This document shows positions 17,038 through 26,041 of a stretch of 64,000 bases of DNA, piece by piece. Origin of the DNA: Blastococcus carthaginiensis (lineage in GTDB: Bacteria > Actinomycetota > Actinomycetes > Mycobacteriales > Geodermatophilaceae). The number at the start of each line of letters is the position of its first letter. The first letter of the stretch is position 1. Location: assembly GCF_030731085.1 (NCBI RefSeq), contig NZ_JASNFN010000001.1, forward strand, positions 248,001-312,000. The letters run 5' to 3'. Both the position numbers and the translations under genes were made by a program. Below the pieces are notes generated by a model, which was not told where the DNA came from, did not search any database, and saw only the letters and a list, made by a program, of their open reading frames with translations.

Positions 17038-18324
17038 ATGCCCGCTGTCGTGCTGATCGGTGCCCAGTGGGGCGACGAGGGCAAGGGCAAGGCCACCGAC
17101 CTGCTCGGCGGCCGCGTCCCCTACGTCGTCCGCTACCAGGGCGGGAACAACGCCGGGCACACGGTGATCACGCCCGACGGCGAGAAGTACGCCCTCCACC
17201 TGATCCCCTCCGGGATCCTGACGCCGGGCTGCACGCCGGTCATCGGCAACGGCGTCGTGATCGACCCGGAGGTGCTCATCCGCGAGCTGGCGGGCCTGGA
17301 GGAGCGCGGGGTCGACACCTCGCGGCTGGTGATCTCCTCCGACGCGCACCTGATCATGCCGCACCACCGGGCCCTCGACAAAGTCACCGAGCGGTTCCTG
17401 GGCAAGCGCAAGATCGGCACCACCGGGCGCGGCATCGGCCCGGCCTACGGCGACAAGGTCGCCCGCGTCGGCATCCGCGTCCAGGACCTGCTCGACCTGT
17501 CGATCCTGCGACAGAAGCTCGAGGGGACGCTGCAGGAGAAGAACCAGGTCCTCGTCAAGGTCTACAACCGCAAGGCCATCGACGTCGACGAGGTCGTCGA
17601 GGAGTACGCCGGCTACGCCGAGCAGCTCAAGCACCGCATCGCCGACACCCGCCTGCTGCTGGGCAAGGCGCTGGACGCCGGCGAGTGGGTGCTGCTGGAG
17701 GGGTCGCAGGGCACCCTGCTCGACGTCGACCACGGCACCTATCCGTTCGTCACGTCGTCCAACCCGACCGCGGGTGGGGCGGCCGTCGGCGCCGGGGTGG
17801 GCCCCACGCGGATCGAGCGCGTCGTCGGCATCCTGAAGGCCTACACGACCCGCGTGGGCTCGGGCCCGTTCCCGACCGAGCTGCACGACCAGTGGGGCGA
17901 GTACCTGCGCAAGCACGGCGGCGAGGTCGGCGTCACCACCGGGCGCGACCGGCGCTGCGGCTGGTTCGACGCCGTCGTCGCCCGGTACGCCAGCCGGGTC
18001 AACGGCATCACCGACTTCTTCCTCACCAAGCTCGACGTGCTCTCCGGCCTGGAGACGGTGCCGATCTGCGTCGCCTACGAGATCGACGGGGTCCGGCACG
18101 ACGAGATGCCGATGACGCAGACCGACTTCCACCACGCGACGCCGGTCTACGAGGAGATGCCGGGCTGGTTCGAGGACATCCGGAACTGCCGCACCTTCGA
18201 CGAGCTGCCCGCGGCCGCCCAGGCCTACGTTCGGCGGCTGGAGGAGCTCTCCGGCGCCCGGATCAGCGTGATCGGCGTCGGTCCCGGTCGCGACGAGAAC
18301 GTCGTCGTCCGGGACTTGCTCTGA
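17038..18324 (+). CDS. purA: Adenylosuccinate synthetase
   Basis: A 428-residue GTP-dependent ligase joining IMP and aspartate, the first step from IMP to AMP. The N-terminal phosphate-binding loop QWGDEGKGK (residues 10-18), the NNAGHTV segment, the KRKIGTTGRGIGPAYGDK signature, LLEGSQGTLLDVDHGTYPFV and the GVTTGRDRRCGWFDA C-terminal substrate region are intact. The length is normal. The ATG has an AGGAGAG site. A TACCCT at 16924 could be its -10. The stop is followed after six bases by two tandem copies of a dispersed repeat. Confidence 0.98.
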   Translation: MPAVVLIGAQWGDEGKGKATDLLGGRVPYVVRYQGGNNAGHTVITPDGEKYALHLIPSGILTPGCTPVIGNGVVIDPEVLIRELAGLEERGVDTSRLVISSDAHLIMPHHRALDKVTERFLGKRKIGTTGRGIGPAYGDKVARVGIRVQDLLDLSILRQKLEGTLQEKNQVLVKVYNRKAIDVDEVVEEYAGYAEQLKHRIADTRLLLGKALDAGEWVLLEGSQGTLLDVDHGTYPFVTSSNPTAGGAAVGAGVGPTRIERVVGILKAYTTRVGSGPFPTELHDQWGEYLRKHGGEVGVTTGRDRRCGWFDAVVARYASRVNGITDFFLTKLDVLSGLETVPICVAYEIDGVRHDEMPMTQTDFHHATPVYEEMPGWFEDIRNCRTFDELPAAAQAYVRRLEELSGARISVIGVGPGRDENVVVRDLL

Positions 18325-18330
18325 GTGACC

Positions 18331-18525
18331 TGTCGTCCTCCGGACGACACCGCGACCAGGTGGCGTCCCCTGGTGCACTGAGCCCTGCCCGGGCCTCCTC
18401 GGGGAGGCCTCCGGGCAGTGACATCGTCGTCCTCCGGACGACACCGCGGCCAACGGCCGTCCCCCGCCGCGCTGAGCCGTTGCGTCGCGGCTGCGCGGAG
18501 GCCTCCGGCCCCCACTCGCCACGAC
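18331..18525. repeat. Dispersed 3'-end repeat family R1, copies 1 and 2 in tandem
   Basis: Two units (about 18331-18423 and 18424-18525) follow purA. Each begins with the palindrome GTCGTCCTCCGGACGAC, continues ACACCGCG, has CTGAGC 45 bases further on, and ends with a GGCCTCCGG-type block. Related copies are at 19547-19643 and 30695-30860. Confidence 0.75.
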
Positions 18526-18574
18526 CGTGCAGTGCCCGGAAATTGGCGCGACAGGCCTCCGCCGTAGCGGGAGC

Positions 18575-19597
18575 ATGCCGCGCGTGGAGCTGACCGATCT
18601 CGGCTGGACGCCGGACCGCGCCGCCGCGCTGACCGCGGGCTGCGAGCCCGGCCGGGTGGTGCGCGTCGACCGCGCGCGGCTGACCGTGCTGGCCGCCGAC
18701 GGCGAGCGCCGGGTCCACCCCGCGCCCGCCCTGCACGACGACGCCACCGGCGGCCCCGCGGTCGGTGACTGGGTGGCCCTGCGCGGGGAGCTGGCGGTGG
18801 CCGTGCTGCCCCGGAGCAGCGCCTTCACGCGCACCGCTGCCGGCCGCACCTCGGCCGCGCAGGTGGTGGCCGCCAACGTCGACACCGTCCTGGTGGTCGA
18901 CGCGCTGATCGGGCCCGCCCGGCTGCGCCGGGTGGAGCGCTACCTGGCCGTGGCGTGGAGCAGCGGTGCGGCGCCCGTCGTCGTCCTCACCAAGGCCGAC
19001 CTGTGCCCCGACGTGCCGGCCGGGGTCGCCCAGGTCGCCGACGACGCCCTGGGCGTCCCGGTCCTGGCGGTCAGCCCGGTCACCGGGGCGGGGCTGGACG
19101 CCGTCCGGGCGCTGGTGCCGCCCGGGACCACGGCCGCCATGGTGGGCCCCTCCGGGGTCGGCAAGTCCAGCCTCGCCAACGCGCTGGCCGGGCAGGCGGT
19201 GGCCGGTACCCGCGAGGTCCGCGACGACGGCCGGGGGCGCCACACGACCACGGCGCGGGAGCTGCACCGGCTGCCCGGCGGCGGGTCGCTGATCGACACC
19301 CCGGGCATGCGGGAGCTGGGCCTCCACGACGACGCGGACGGCGTCGACCGCGCGTTCGCCGACGTCGCGGAGCTGGGGACGCAGTGCCGCTACCGGGACT
19401 GCGGCCACCGGGGGGAGCCCGGGTGCGCGGTCGCGGCCGCGATCGCCGACGGCCGGCTCGACCCCGCCCGCTTCACCTCCTGGCGCAAGCTCCAGGCCGA
19501 GGCCCACCGCCAGCAGCTCCGCGTGGACGCCCGGGCGCGACGACACCGTCGTCCTCCGGACGGCACCGCGGCGAGGCAGCGGGCGGGCTCGCGCTGA
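18575..19597 (+). CDS. rsgA: Ribosome small subunit-dependent GTPase RsgA
   Basis: A 340-residue circularly permuted GTPase that checks late 30S ribosome assembly. An OB-fold precedes the G motifs, which come in permuted order: VLTKADL (G4), GPSGVGKSSLANAL (G1, about residue 191), RHTTTARELH (G2/switch) and IDTPGMRELGL (G3). The C-terminal zinc site reads CRYRDCGHRGEPGC. The last 16 or so residues (after LRVDARARRH) are encoded by a dispersed repeat, and the stop is the repeat's own TGA, so the tail is probably not ancestral. Confidence 0.92.
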   Translation: MPRVELTDLGWTPDRAAALTAGCEPGRVVRVDRARLTVLAADGERRVHPAPALHDDATGGPAVGDWVALRGELAVAVLPRSSAFTRTAAGRTSAAQVVAANVDTVLVVDALIGPARLRRVERYLAVAWSSGAAPVVVLTKADLCPDVPAGVAQVADDALGVPVLAVSPVTGAGLDAVRALVPPGTTAAMVGPSGVGKSSLANALAGQAVAGTREVRDDGRGRHTTTARELHRLPGGGSLIDTPGMRELGLHDDADGVDRAFADVAELGTQCRYRDCGHRGEPGCAVAAAIADGRLDPARFTSWRKLQAEAHRQQLRVDARARRHRRPPDGTAARQRAGSR

Positions 19598-19643
19598 GCC
19601 GCTGCGTGGACCGCGCCGGGAGCCCTCCGGGCCCCGGGTCGCG
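19547..19643. repeat. Dispersed repeat R1, copy 3, overlapping the rsgA 3' end
   Basis: The same order as copies 1 and 2: GTCGTCCTCCGGACG, CACCGCGG, and CTGAGC with its TGA exactly 47 bases from the first palindrome base, as in copies 1 and 2. That TGA is the rsgA stop. Confidence 0.7.
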
Positions 19644-19658
19644 TCCCACCCGCCGCTG

Positions 19659-20681
19659 TCAGACCAGTTGGGCGGTGACCGCCGTGCGGGCGCGGACGGC
19701 GTGGTCGGGGGAGTCGCTGATCAGGCCGTCGACCCCCAGCGCGAGCAGCGCCATCGCGTCACCGACGGCGTCGCCGAGCCCGTCGGGTGCCGTGCCGCGC
19801 CTGAGGTGCTCGGGCAGGAAGGCGTTCTCCGCCCGCAGCGTCCAGCAGAACACCGCCAGCTCGGCCGCGTGCGCCTGCTCCACCAGGTGGGGCGTGCCGG
19901 TCAGCGCCTGCGCGGCGGCGCTGGCCAGCACGCGTTCCCGGCTCGGACCGATCACCTGCGCGTACGTGGAGACCTCGCGCAGCCCGGCGGGCGTGACCAT
20001 GGCGTCGCCTGCGGGGAGGTCGGCGACGAGCTGGCCCAGCTGCGGGCCGTCCTCGCCGAGCAGCGCGCGCAGGCGGCGGAGCACCGCCGGGTCGAACGAC
20101 TGCAGCACGACGTCTCCATCGGCGCGGTCGGCCCCGAGTCGGCGCAGCTCCTCGGCGACGAGGCCGGCCATCGAGCGGCCCGCCTCGGTGCACTCGGCGT
20201 GCTTGAGCTCCGCGAGCACGCGGACGCGGCGGTCGGCGGTGGAGCGGCAGCGCGCCAGCTCGACGACCTCGCCCAGCGTCAGGATGCCGAACCGGCCGTC
20301 GTAGGCGGTGTTCAGCGGGCGCAGTGCGGGCATCCGCTCGACCGCGCGCAGCGTGCGCAGCTCGGCGTAGGCGAAGTCCTCGGTGAACCAGCCGGTGCAC
20401 AGCTCGCCGTCCACCACCTTCGTGGTCCGGCGGTCGGCGAACTCCGGGTGGTCGGCCACGTCGGTGGACAGGGAGAGCTCGGTCTCGTGCCGGACGACGA
20501 GCACGCCGTCGCGGCTGAGCACGACGTCGGGCTCGATGAGGTCGGCGCCCAGGTCGACGGCCAGCTCGAAGCTGGCCCGCGTGTGCTCCGGCCGGTAGGC
20601 CGGGGCTCCGCGGTGTCCGATGACGACGGGCCGGGGAAGGCGTGTCACTGGCCGGTCGGTCAGCGACTCGGTCGCGCGCAT
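19659..20681 (-). CDS. Glycerophosphodiester phosphodiesterase
   Basis: A 340-residue GDPD-family TIM-barrel enzyme hydrolysing glycerophosphodiesters to glycerol-3-phosphate and an alcohol. Catalytic residues are visible: VIGHRGAPAYRPEHT (His23, Arg24), ADLIEPDVVLSRDGV (Glu50, Asp52) and RHETELS (His65). The barrel closes with LALGVDGLISDSPDHAV. No signal peptide, so it is probably cytosolic. The start is the ATG at 20681. Confidence 0.9.
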   Translation of the reverse strand: MRATESLTDRPVTRLPRPVVIGHRGAPAYRPEHTRASFELAVDLGADLIEPDVVLSRDGVLVVRHETELSLSTDVADHPEFADRRTTKVVDGELCTGWFTEDFAYAELRTLRAVERMPALRPLNTAYDGRFGILTLGEVVELARCRSTADRRVRVLAELKHAECTEAGRSMAGLVAEELRRLGADRADGDVVLQSFDPAVLRRLRALLGEDGPQLGQLVADLPAGDAMVTPAGLREVSTYAQVIGPSRERVLASAAAQALTGTPHLVEQAHAAELAVFCWTLRAENAFLPEHLRRGTAPDGLGDAVGDAMALLALGVDGLISDSPDHAVRARTAVTAQLV

Positions 20682-20863
20682 GGCACCCACAACACATGAA
20701 TCGGATGAATCGAGGGCGAACTGGAGGGGACGGATTGCGCACGATCGAGCGGCCACCGCGCTGACCAGCGGAGGCCCGGAGCCGGCGTGGGCGATCTCAC
20801 ACGGTGTGTCTGTGACGGGTGGGACTGCGCCCCTGCCTGGGGGCCGTCGGTGTGCGGCATCGG

Positions 20864-20869
20864 TAGGGT
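20864..20869 (+). promoter_or_regulatory. -10 element for leaderless purD
   Basis: TAGGGT eight bases before the GTG start of purD; no ribosome-binding site is present. Confidence 0.5.
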
Positions 20870-20877
20870 CGCGGATC

Positions 20878-22161
20878 GTGCGCGTGCTGGTGATCGGCTC
20901 CGGTGCCCGGGAGCACGCCCTGTGCGTGGCTCTGCAGTCCGACCCCGCGGTGGGCGCGCTCGCCTGCGCCCCCGGCAACGCCGGCACGCGCGGCACCGCA
21001 CCGCCGCCTCCCGGAGGGGGGCAGCTCGCCGCGGCCGACCCGCTCGCGGTGGCGGCGCTGGCGCGCGACTGGCGGGCCGACCTCGTGGTGATCGGCCCCG
21101 AGGTGCCGCTGGTGGCCGGGGCGGCGGACGCCGTGCGCGAGGCGGGGATCGCGTGCTTCGGCCCCTCGGCGCAGGCCGCGCAGCTGGAGGGCAGCAAGTC
21201 CTTCGCCAAGCACGTGATGAGCGCGGCCGGCGTCCCGACCGCGCGCTCGTGGCCGGTCGGTGGCCCGGCCGAGCTGGAGACGGCGCTCGACGAGGTCGCG
21301 GCCCTCACCGGCGGCGCGCCCTACGTCGTGAAGGACGACGGGCTGGCCGCGGGCAAGGGCGTCGTCGTCACCCCCGACCGGGAGGCCGCCGCCGCGCACG
21401 GCCGGCGGGTGCTCGACGCCGGTGGCGCCGTGCTGGTCGAGGAGTACCTCGACGGGCCGGAGGTGTCGCTGTTCGCCGTCACCGACGGGACGACGGTGCT
21501 GCCACTCGTCCCCGCACAGGACCACAAGCGCCGCGACGACGGCGACGCCGGCCCCAACACCGGCGGTATGGGCGCCTACGCCCCGCTGCCGTGGGCCCCG
21601 GCGGGGCTGGTCGACGAGGTGCTGGCCACCGTGCTCCAGCCGACCGTGGACGAGCTGGCCCGCCGCGGCGAGACCTTCACCGGCCTGCTCTACGCCGGGC
21701 TGGCCCTCACCTCGCGCGGCGTCCGGGTGGTGGAGTTCAACGCCCGGTTCGGCGATCCCGAGACCCAGGTCGTCCTGCCGCTGCTGGAGACGCCGCTGGG
21801 TGGGCTGCTGCACGCCGCGGCCACCGGCACCCTCGGCGAGCACCCGCCGCTGCGCTGGCGCGAGGGTGCCGCGGTCACCGTCGTCGTCGCCGCGCCGGGG
21901 TACCCCGAGGCGCCGCGCACCGGGGACCCGGTCACCGGCGCCGACGGCGAGGGCGTGCTGCACGCCGGCACCGCGCTCGCCGACGACGGCACCGTGCTCT
22001 CCGCCGGCGGGCGGGTGCTGGCCGTCACCGCGACCGGCGACGACCTCGCCGCCGCGCGGCAGGCCGCCTACGAGCGGGTCGCCGGCGTGCGGCTGGCCGA
22101 CGCGCACTGGCGCACCGACATCGCGCTGGCCGCGGTCGAGGGCCGGATCGCCCTCGCTTAA
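20878..22161 (+). CDS. purD: Phosphoribosylamine-glycine ligase
   Basis: A 427-residue ATP-grasp enzyme making GAR, the second step of purine synthesis. It begins RVLVIGSGAREHAL, the family's N-terminal fold, followed by PGNAGT, ATP-grasp text VVKDDGLAAGKGVVV and VLVEEYLDGPEVSLF, and the metal-site segment GPNTGGMGAYAP near residue 225. GTG 20878 is set by the family N-terminus and by a TAGGGT -10 just upstream (leaderless). Its TAA stop shares the palindrome TTAA with the stop of the convergent transporter gene. Confidence 0.97.
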   Translation: MRVLVIGSGAREHALCVALQSDPAVGALACAPGNAGTRGTAPPPPGGGQLAAADPLAVAALARDWRADLVVIGPEVPLVAGAADAVREAGIACFGPSAQAAQLEGSKSFAKHVMSAAGVPTARSWPVGGPAELETALDEVAALTGGAPYVVKDDGLAAGKGVVVTPDREAAAAHGRRVLDAGGAVLVEEYLDGPEVSLFAVTDGTTVLPLVPAQDHKRRDDGDAGPNTGGMGAYAPLPWAPAGLVDEVLATVLQPTVDELARRGETFTGLLYAGLALTSRGVRVVEFNARFGDPETQVVLPLLETPLGGLLHAAATGTLGEHPPLRWREGAAVTVVVAAPGYPEAPRTGDPVTGADGEGVLHAGTALADDGTVLSAGGRVLAVTATGDDLAAARQAAYERVAGVRLADAHWRTDIALAAVEGRIALA

Positions 22162-23570
22162 CCCGCCGCGACCACGGGACGGGCGCGCTCGGGCCGGGGC
22201 TCGGGTGGCCGCGGGCCCTCGTGCCGGCGGCTGAGGTAGGTGCCCGCGACGTTCACGCAGGCCACCGTGGGGACGGCGATGAGCGCGCCGAAGATGCCGC
22301 CGATCAGCAGGCCCGCGGCGATCGCGAGCACCACCGCCAGCGGGTGCACCCGCACCGCCCGGCCCAGCAGCAGCGGCTGCAGGACGTGCCCCTCGAGCTG
22401 CATGACGCCGATGACGACGGCGAGCGTGATCAGCGCGGTGATCGGGCCGTTGGAGACCAGCGCCACCAGCACCGCCACCGTGCCGGCCAGGAACCCGCCG
22501 ATGATCGGCACGAAGGCGCCGAGGAACACCAGCGCGGCCAGCGGGATCACCAGCGGCACCCCGAGCACCGCCAGCCCGATCCCGATGCCCACCGCGTCGA
22601 CCAGCGCCACCACGACGGTCGCGCGGACGTAGGAGATGAGCGTGCGCCAGGAGCGCCGGGCGGCCTCGTCGACGTAGGCGCGCGAGGGGGCGGGGAAGAG
22701 GCCCACCAGCCACAGCCAGATGGACCGGCCGTCCTTCAGGAAGAAGAACAGGGTGAACAGCGCCAGCACGATGCCGGCGACGACCTCGCCCACCGTCGCC
22801 GCGGTCGTCAGCGCACCGGAGGCCAGGGTGTCCTGGTTGTCGATCAGCACGTCCTGGGCCTGGGTGAGGAGGTCGGCGAGCTGCCCCTCGGTGATGGGGA
22901 AGCTGCGGACGACGAACGTCTGCACCTGCTCCAGCCCCTCGCTGACCTGCTCGGCCAGGTCGGCGAAGCCCGCGGTGAACCGCTCGACGACGAGCGTGAT
23001 GATGCCGGCGACCACGGTCAGGCCGACCAGCAGCATGGTGAACGCGGCCAGGGAGGGCGGCCACCCGCGCCGGACCAGCCCTGCGGCGCCCGGCTGCAGC
23101 AGCGCGGAGAGCAGCAGCGCCACGAGCACCGGGACGATGACGACCGCGAGGTGGGCCGCGGCCCAGAGCAGCACGGAGAACCCGGCGATCACCACGATCA
23201 GCCGCCACGACCAGGCCGCCGCGGTGCGCAGCCCGAACGGGACGACGTCCTCCGGCCCGCTGCGGTGCGCGCCGGGCACGTGCCCGTCCAGGTGCGGCGC
23301 CGGGGAGCCGGGCGCGGGCGGGCCGCTGACCCCGCCCGGGCCCAGCGCGCCGTCGAGGTACGGGGCGCCGGGGGCCGGGCTGCCCAGCGGGAGCGGGGCG
23401 CCGGCGTCGTCCCGGCCGGCGCCGTCGGCGTGCGCGCCGTCGCCCCGGATGCCGACCGGGTACGGGTCGGGCGGGCCGTGGTGGTGGTGCCAGGCGTGCG
23501 GATCGTGCTCCCGCGCGGCGCGGATGCGCTCGCGAGCCCGCGTGGCGAGATCCCGGGCGCGACGCCGCAT
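22158..23570 (-). CDS. AI-2E family transporter
   Basis: A 470-residue membrane protein. The first 105 residues are hydrophilic and rich in Pro, Gly, His and Asp. Eight predicted helices of the AI-2E_transport (YdiK/TqsA) family follow, including VIVPVLVALLLSALLQP, a long periplasmic or cytosolic linker (FTAGFADLAEQVSEGLEQVQ), ALFTLFFFLKDGRSIW and the conserved GAFVPIIGGFLAG and QLEGHVLQPLLLGRAVRVHPL blocks. Members export varied substrates and cannot be equated with signalling. The ATG has a perfect GGAGGTGAT site. Confidence 0.92.
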   Translation of the reverse strand: MRRRARDLATRARERIRAAREHDPHAWHHHHGPPDPYPVGIRGDGAHADGAGRDDAGAPLPLGSPAPGAPYLDGALGPGGVSGPPAPGSPAPHLDGHVPGAHRSGPEDVVPFGLRTAAAWSWRLIVVIAGFSVLLWAAAHLAVVIVPVLVALLLSALLQPGAAGLVRRGWPPSLAAFTMLLVGLTVVAGIITLVVERFTAGFADLAEQVSEGLEQVQTFVVRSFPITEGQLADLLTQAQDVLIDNQDTLASGALTTAATVGEVVAGIVLALFTLFFFLKDGRSIWLWLVGLFPAPSRAYVDEAARRSWRTLISYVRATVVVALVDAVGIGIGLAVLGVPLVIPLAALVFLGAFVPIIGGFLAGTVAVLVALVSNGPITALITLAVVIGVMQLEGHVLQPLLLGRAVRVHPLAVVLAIAAGLLIGGIFGALIAVPTVACVNVAGTYLSRRHEGPRPPEPRPERARPVVAAG

Positions 23571-23666
23571 CGATCACCTCCGGTAGGGGCCGTTCGTGAT
23601 CACGCTAGCCCTGCGGGAGACTGTCCCCGTGCTGCGACGAGCTGACCGGTGGCGGGCGGTACCCGC

Positions 23667-24974
23667 ATGATCGAGCGCTACACCCTCCCCGAGATGGGCC
23701 GGGTCTGGAGCGACGCCCACAAGTACGAGCTGTGGTGCCGCGTCGAGACGCTCGTCCTGGAGGCGCACGCCGCCGCGGGCCGGGTGCCGGCCGACGTCGT
23801 CGAGCCGGTGCGGGACGCGCCGCCGCCCTCGGCCGAGCGGGTCGCCGAGATCGAGGAGACGACGCAGCACGACGTCATCGCCTTCCTCACGGCCTGGGCG
23901 GACAACACCGAGCCGCGCTCGGCCGCCGCGTTCGTGCACCACGGCATGACGTCGTCGGACCTGCTGGACACCGCGCTCGCCGTGCAGCTCACCGAGGCCA
24001 CCGACATCCTGCTGGCCAAGGCCGACCGGCTGGTGGCGGCGCTGCGCGACCACGGCCTGGCGCACCGCGGCACCATCAAGGTGGGCCGCACCCACGGCGT
24101 GCACGCCGAGCCGGACGTGTGGGGGCACCGGGTCGCCGACCTGGCCTTCGCCGCGGCCCGGTCGCGGGACCGGCTGCGGGCGGCGCGCGAGCGGGTCGGC
24201 GTCGTCGCCATCTCCGGCGCCGTCGGCACGTACTCGCTGATCGACCCCTCGGTCGAGGTCGCCGTCGCCGAGGCGCTCGACCTGCAGCCCGCCGACGCCT
24301 CCACCCAGGTGGTGCTGCGCGACTCGATCAGCGAGTGGGTCTCCGCGCTGGCGATCATCGCCACCGTCTGCGAGGCGGTCGCCCTCGAGGTGCGGCACGG
24401 CCAGCGCACGGAGGTGCGCGAGCTGTCCGAGGCGTTCGGGTCGGGCCAGAAGGGCTCGAGCGCGATGCCGCACAAGAAGAACCCGATCCGCTCCGAACGG
24501 ATCGCCGGGCTGGCCCGCGTCGTGCGCGCGGCGATCGTGCCGGTCATGGAGGGCATCCCGCTCTGGCACGAGCGCGACATCTCGCACTCCTCCACCGAGC
24601 GGGTGTTCCTGCCCGACTCCGCGATCACCACCGACTACCTGCTGCACCTGACCACGGGCCTGGTCGAGAACCTGGTCGTGGACGCCGAGCGCATGCGGGC
24701 CAACCTGGAGTCCACCGGCGGGCTGATCTACACCTCCTCGGTGCTGCTCGAGCTGGTCGAGGGCGGGCAGTCGCGCGAGGACGCCTACGCCCTCGTCCAG
24801 TCGGCGGCCATGGAGACGTGGAACTCCGGTGTCCCCTTCCGCTCGACGCTGCGCTCCCGTGCCGATGCCTCCGGGGTGGCGCTGGACGAGGGGCGGCTGG
24901 ACGAGATCTGCCGGCCGGAGCAGTACGTGGCGAACCTCGGTCCGCTGTTCGACCGGCTGGCTGCGCTCTCGTGA
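23667..24974 (+). CDS. purB: Adenylosuccinate lyase
   Basis: A 435-residue fumarase-superfamily lyase acting twice in purine synthesis (SAICAR to AICAR, and adenylosuccinate to AMP). The signature GSSAMPHKKNPIRSE lies near residue 263; the TTQHDVIAFL and MTSSDLLDTA blocks and the KVGRTHGVHAEP region are intact. ATG 23667 (MIERYTLPEM) matches the family start; an in-frame GTG at 23649 is possible. The stop overlaps purC by GTGA. Confidence 0.97.
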   Translation: MIERYTLPEMGRVWSDAHKYELWCRVETLVLEAHAAAGRVPADVVEPVRDAPPPSAERVAEIEETTQHDVIAFLTAWADNTEPRSAAAFVHHGMTSSDLLDTALAVQLTEATDILLAKADRLVAALRDHGLAHRGTIKVGRTHGVHAEPDVWGHRVADLAFAAARSRDRLRAARERVGVVAISGAVGTYSLIDPSVEVAVAEALDLQPADASTQVVLRDSISEWVSALAIIATVCEAVALEVRHGQRTEVRELSEAFGSGQKGSSAMPHKKNPIRSERIAGLARVVRAAIVPVMEGIPLWHERDISHSSTERVFLPDSAITTDYLLHLTTGLVENLVVDAERMRANLESTGGLIYTSSVLLELVEGGQSREDAYALVQSAAMETWNSGVPFRSTLRSRADASGVALDEGRLDEICRPEQYVANLGPLFDRLAALS

Positions 24975-25831
24975 GCGTGGATCTCCCGCTGGTCGCCCGC
25001 GGCAAGGTGCGGGAGATCTACGACGCCGGCCCCGACCGGCTGCTGCTGGTCGCCTCGGACCGCATCTCGGCCTACGACTTCGTGCTGCCCACGCCGATCC
25101 CGGACAAGGGCGCCGTGCTGACCCGGCTGTCGGTGTGGTGGTTCGAGCAGCTGACCCCGGTGCTGTCGTCGTTCGGCGCGACGCACCACCTGGTGTCGGC
25201 GTCGGACGTGCCGGCGGACGTCGCCGGTCGCGCGATCCTCGTCCGGCGGCTGGAGATGCTGCCGGTGGAGTGCGTGGCCCGCGGCTATCTCAGCGGTTCG
25301 GGGACGAAGGAGTACGAGCGCACCGGCTCGATCCGCGACGTCGCCCTGCCCGCGGGCCTGGTGGAGGGCTCGCAGCTGCCCTCGCCGGTGTTCACGCCGT
25401 CCACCAAGGCGGAGATGGGCGAGCACGACGAGCCGATCGACTTCCCCCGCGTGATCTCGCTGGTCGGTGCCTCCCGGGCGGAGGAGCTGCGTGAGCTGAC
25501 CCTGGCGCTGTACCGGCGCGGGGCGGAGATCGCCGCCGACGCGGGGATCGTGCTGGCCGACACGAAGTTCGAGTTCGGGGCGGCGGGGGACTCCCTCGTC
25601 CTGGGCGACGAGGTGCTCACCCCCGACTCGTCCCGCTTCTGGCCGGCCGACACCTGGTCGCCCGGGGCGGTGCAGCCGTCGTACGACAAGCAGTTCGTGC
25701 GCGACTGGCTGACGTCGTCGGGGTGGGACCGCGTGTCCGAGCCGCCCGAGCTCCCGGAGGACGTCGTCGCCGCCACCCGCGAGCGCTACGTGACCGCCTA
25801 CGAGCGCCTCACCGGCCAGACCTTCGCCTGA
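24971..25831 (+). CDS. purC: Phosphoribosylaminoimidazole-succinocarboxamide synthase
   Basis: A 286-residue SAICAR synthetase joining CAIR and aspartate with ATP. It shows the N-terminal loop RGKVREIYDAG, the SDRISAYDF block, signature LPVECVARGYLSGSG (about 97-111) and the late LADTKFEFG segment. The GTG start overlaps the purB stop (GTGA), so purB and purC, whose products act in successive steps, are translationally coupled. The stop codon TGA runs directly into a pentanucleotide tandem repeat. Confidence 0.97.
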   Translation: MSVDLPLVARGKVREIYDAGPDRLLLVASDRISAYDFVLPTPIPDKGAVLTRLSVWWFEQLTPVLSSFGATHHLVSASDVPADVAGRAILVRRLEMLPVECVARGYLSGSGTKEYERTGSIRDVALPAGLVEGSQLPSPVFTPSTKAEMGEHDEPIDFPRVISLVGASRAEELRELTLALYRRGAEIAADAGIVLADTKFEFGAAGDSLVLGDEVLTPDSSRFWPADTWSPGAVQPSYDKQFVRDWLTSSGWDRVSEPPELPEDVVAATRERYVTAYERLTGQTFA

Positions 25832-25875
25832 CCCGACCCGACCCGACCCGACCCGACCCGACCCGACCCGACCCG
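25831..25875. repeat. (ACCCG)9 pentanucleotide tandem repeat
   Basis: Nine perfect ACCCG units starting at the last base of the purC stop codon, followed by a degenerate CCGCC/CTCCG tract to about 25920. Copy number probably varies by slippage; it lies outside the coding region. Confidence 0.9.
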
Positions 25876-25929
25876 CCCCGCTCCGCCGCCCCGCCCCGCT
25901 CCGCCCCACCACCCCGCCGTGCTCCGCCG

Positions 25930-25986
25930 CGAGTGCGACGAACTCGTGGCCATCAGCCGCTGATCGCCACGAGTTCGTCGCACTCG
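25930..25986. repeat. Palindromic repeat, hairpin A (before the DUF559 gene)
   Basis: A 21-bp perfect outer stem (25930-25950 with 25966-25986; arm begins CGAGTGCGACGAACTCG) with an inner five-base stem. The first 20 bases of the arm are identical to hairpin B at 26927-26983. Confidence 0.8.
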
Positions 25987-26041
25987 GTCCGCCTGTGGAC
26001 GACGCCAGCGGGCCTTCGCGGCGTCCGGGCAGGCTGCCCGG

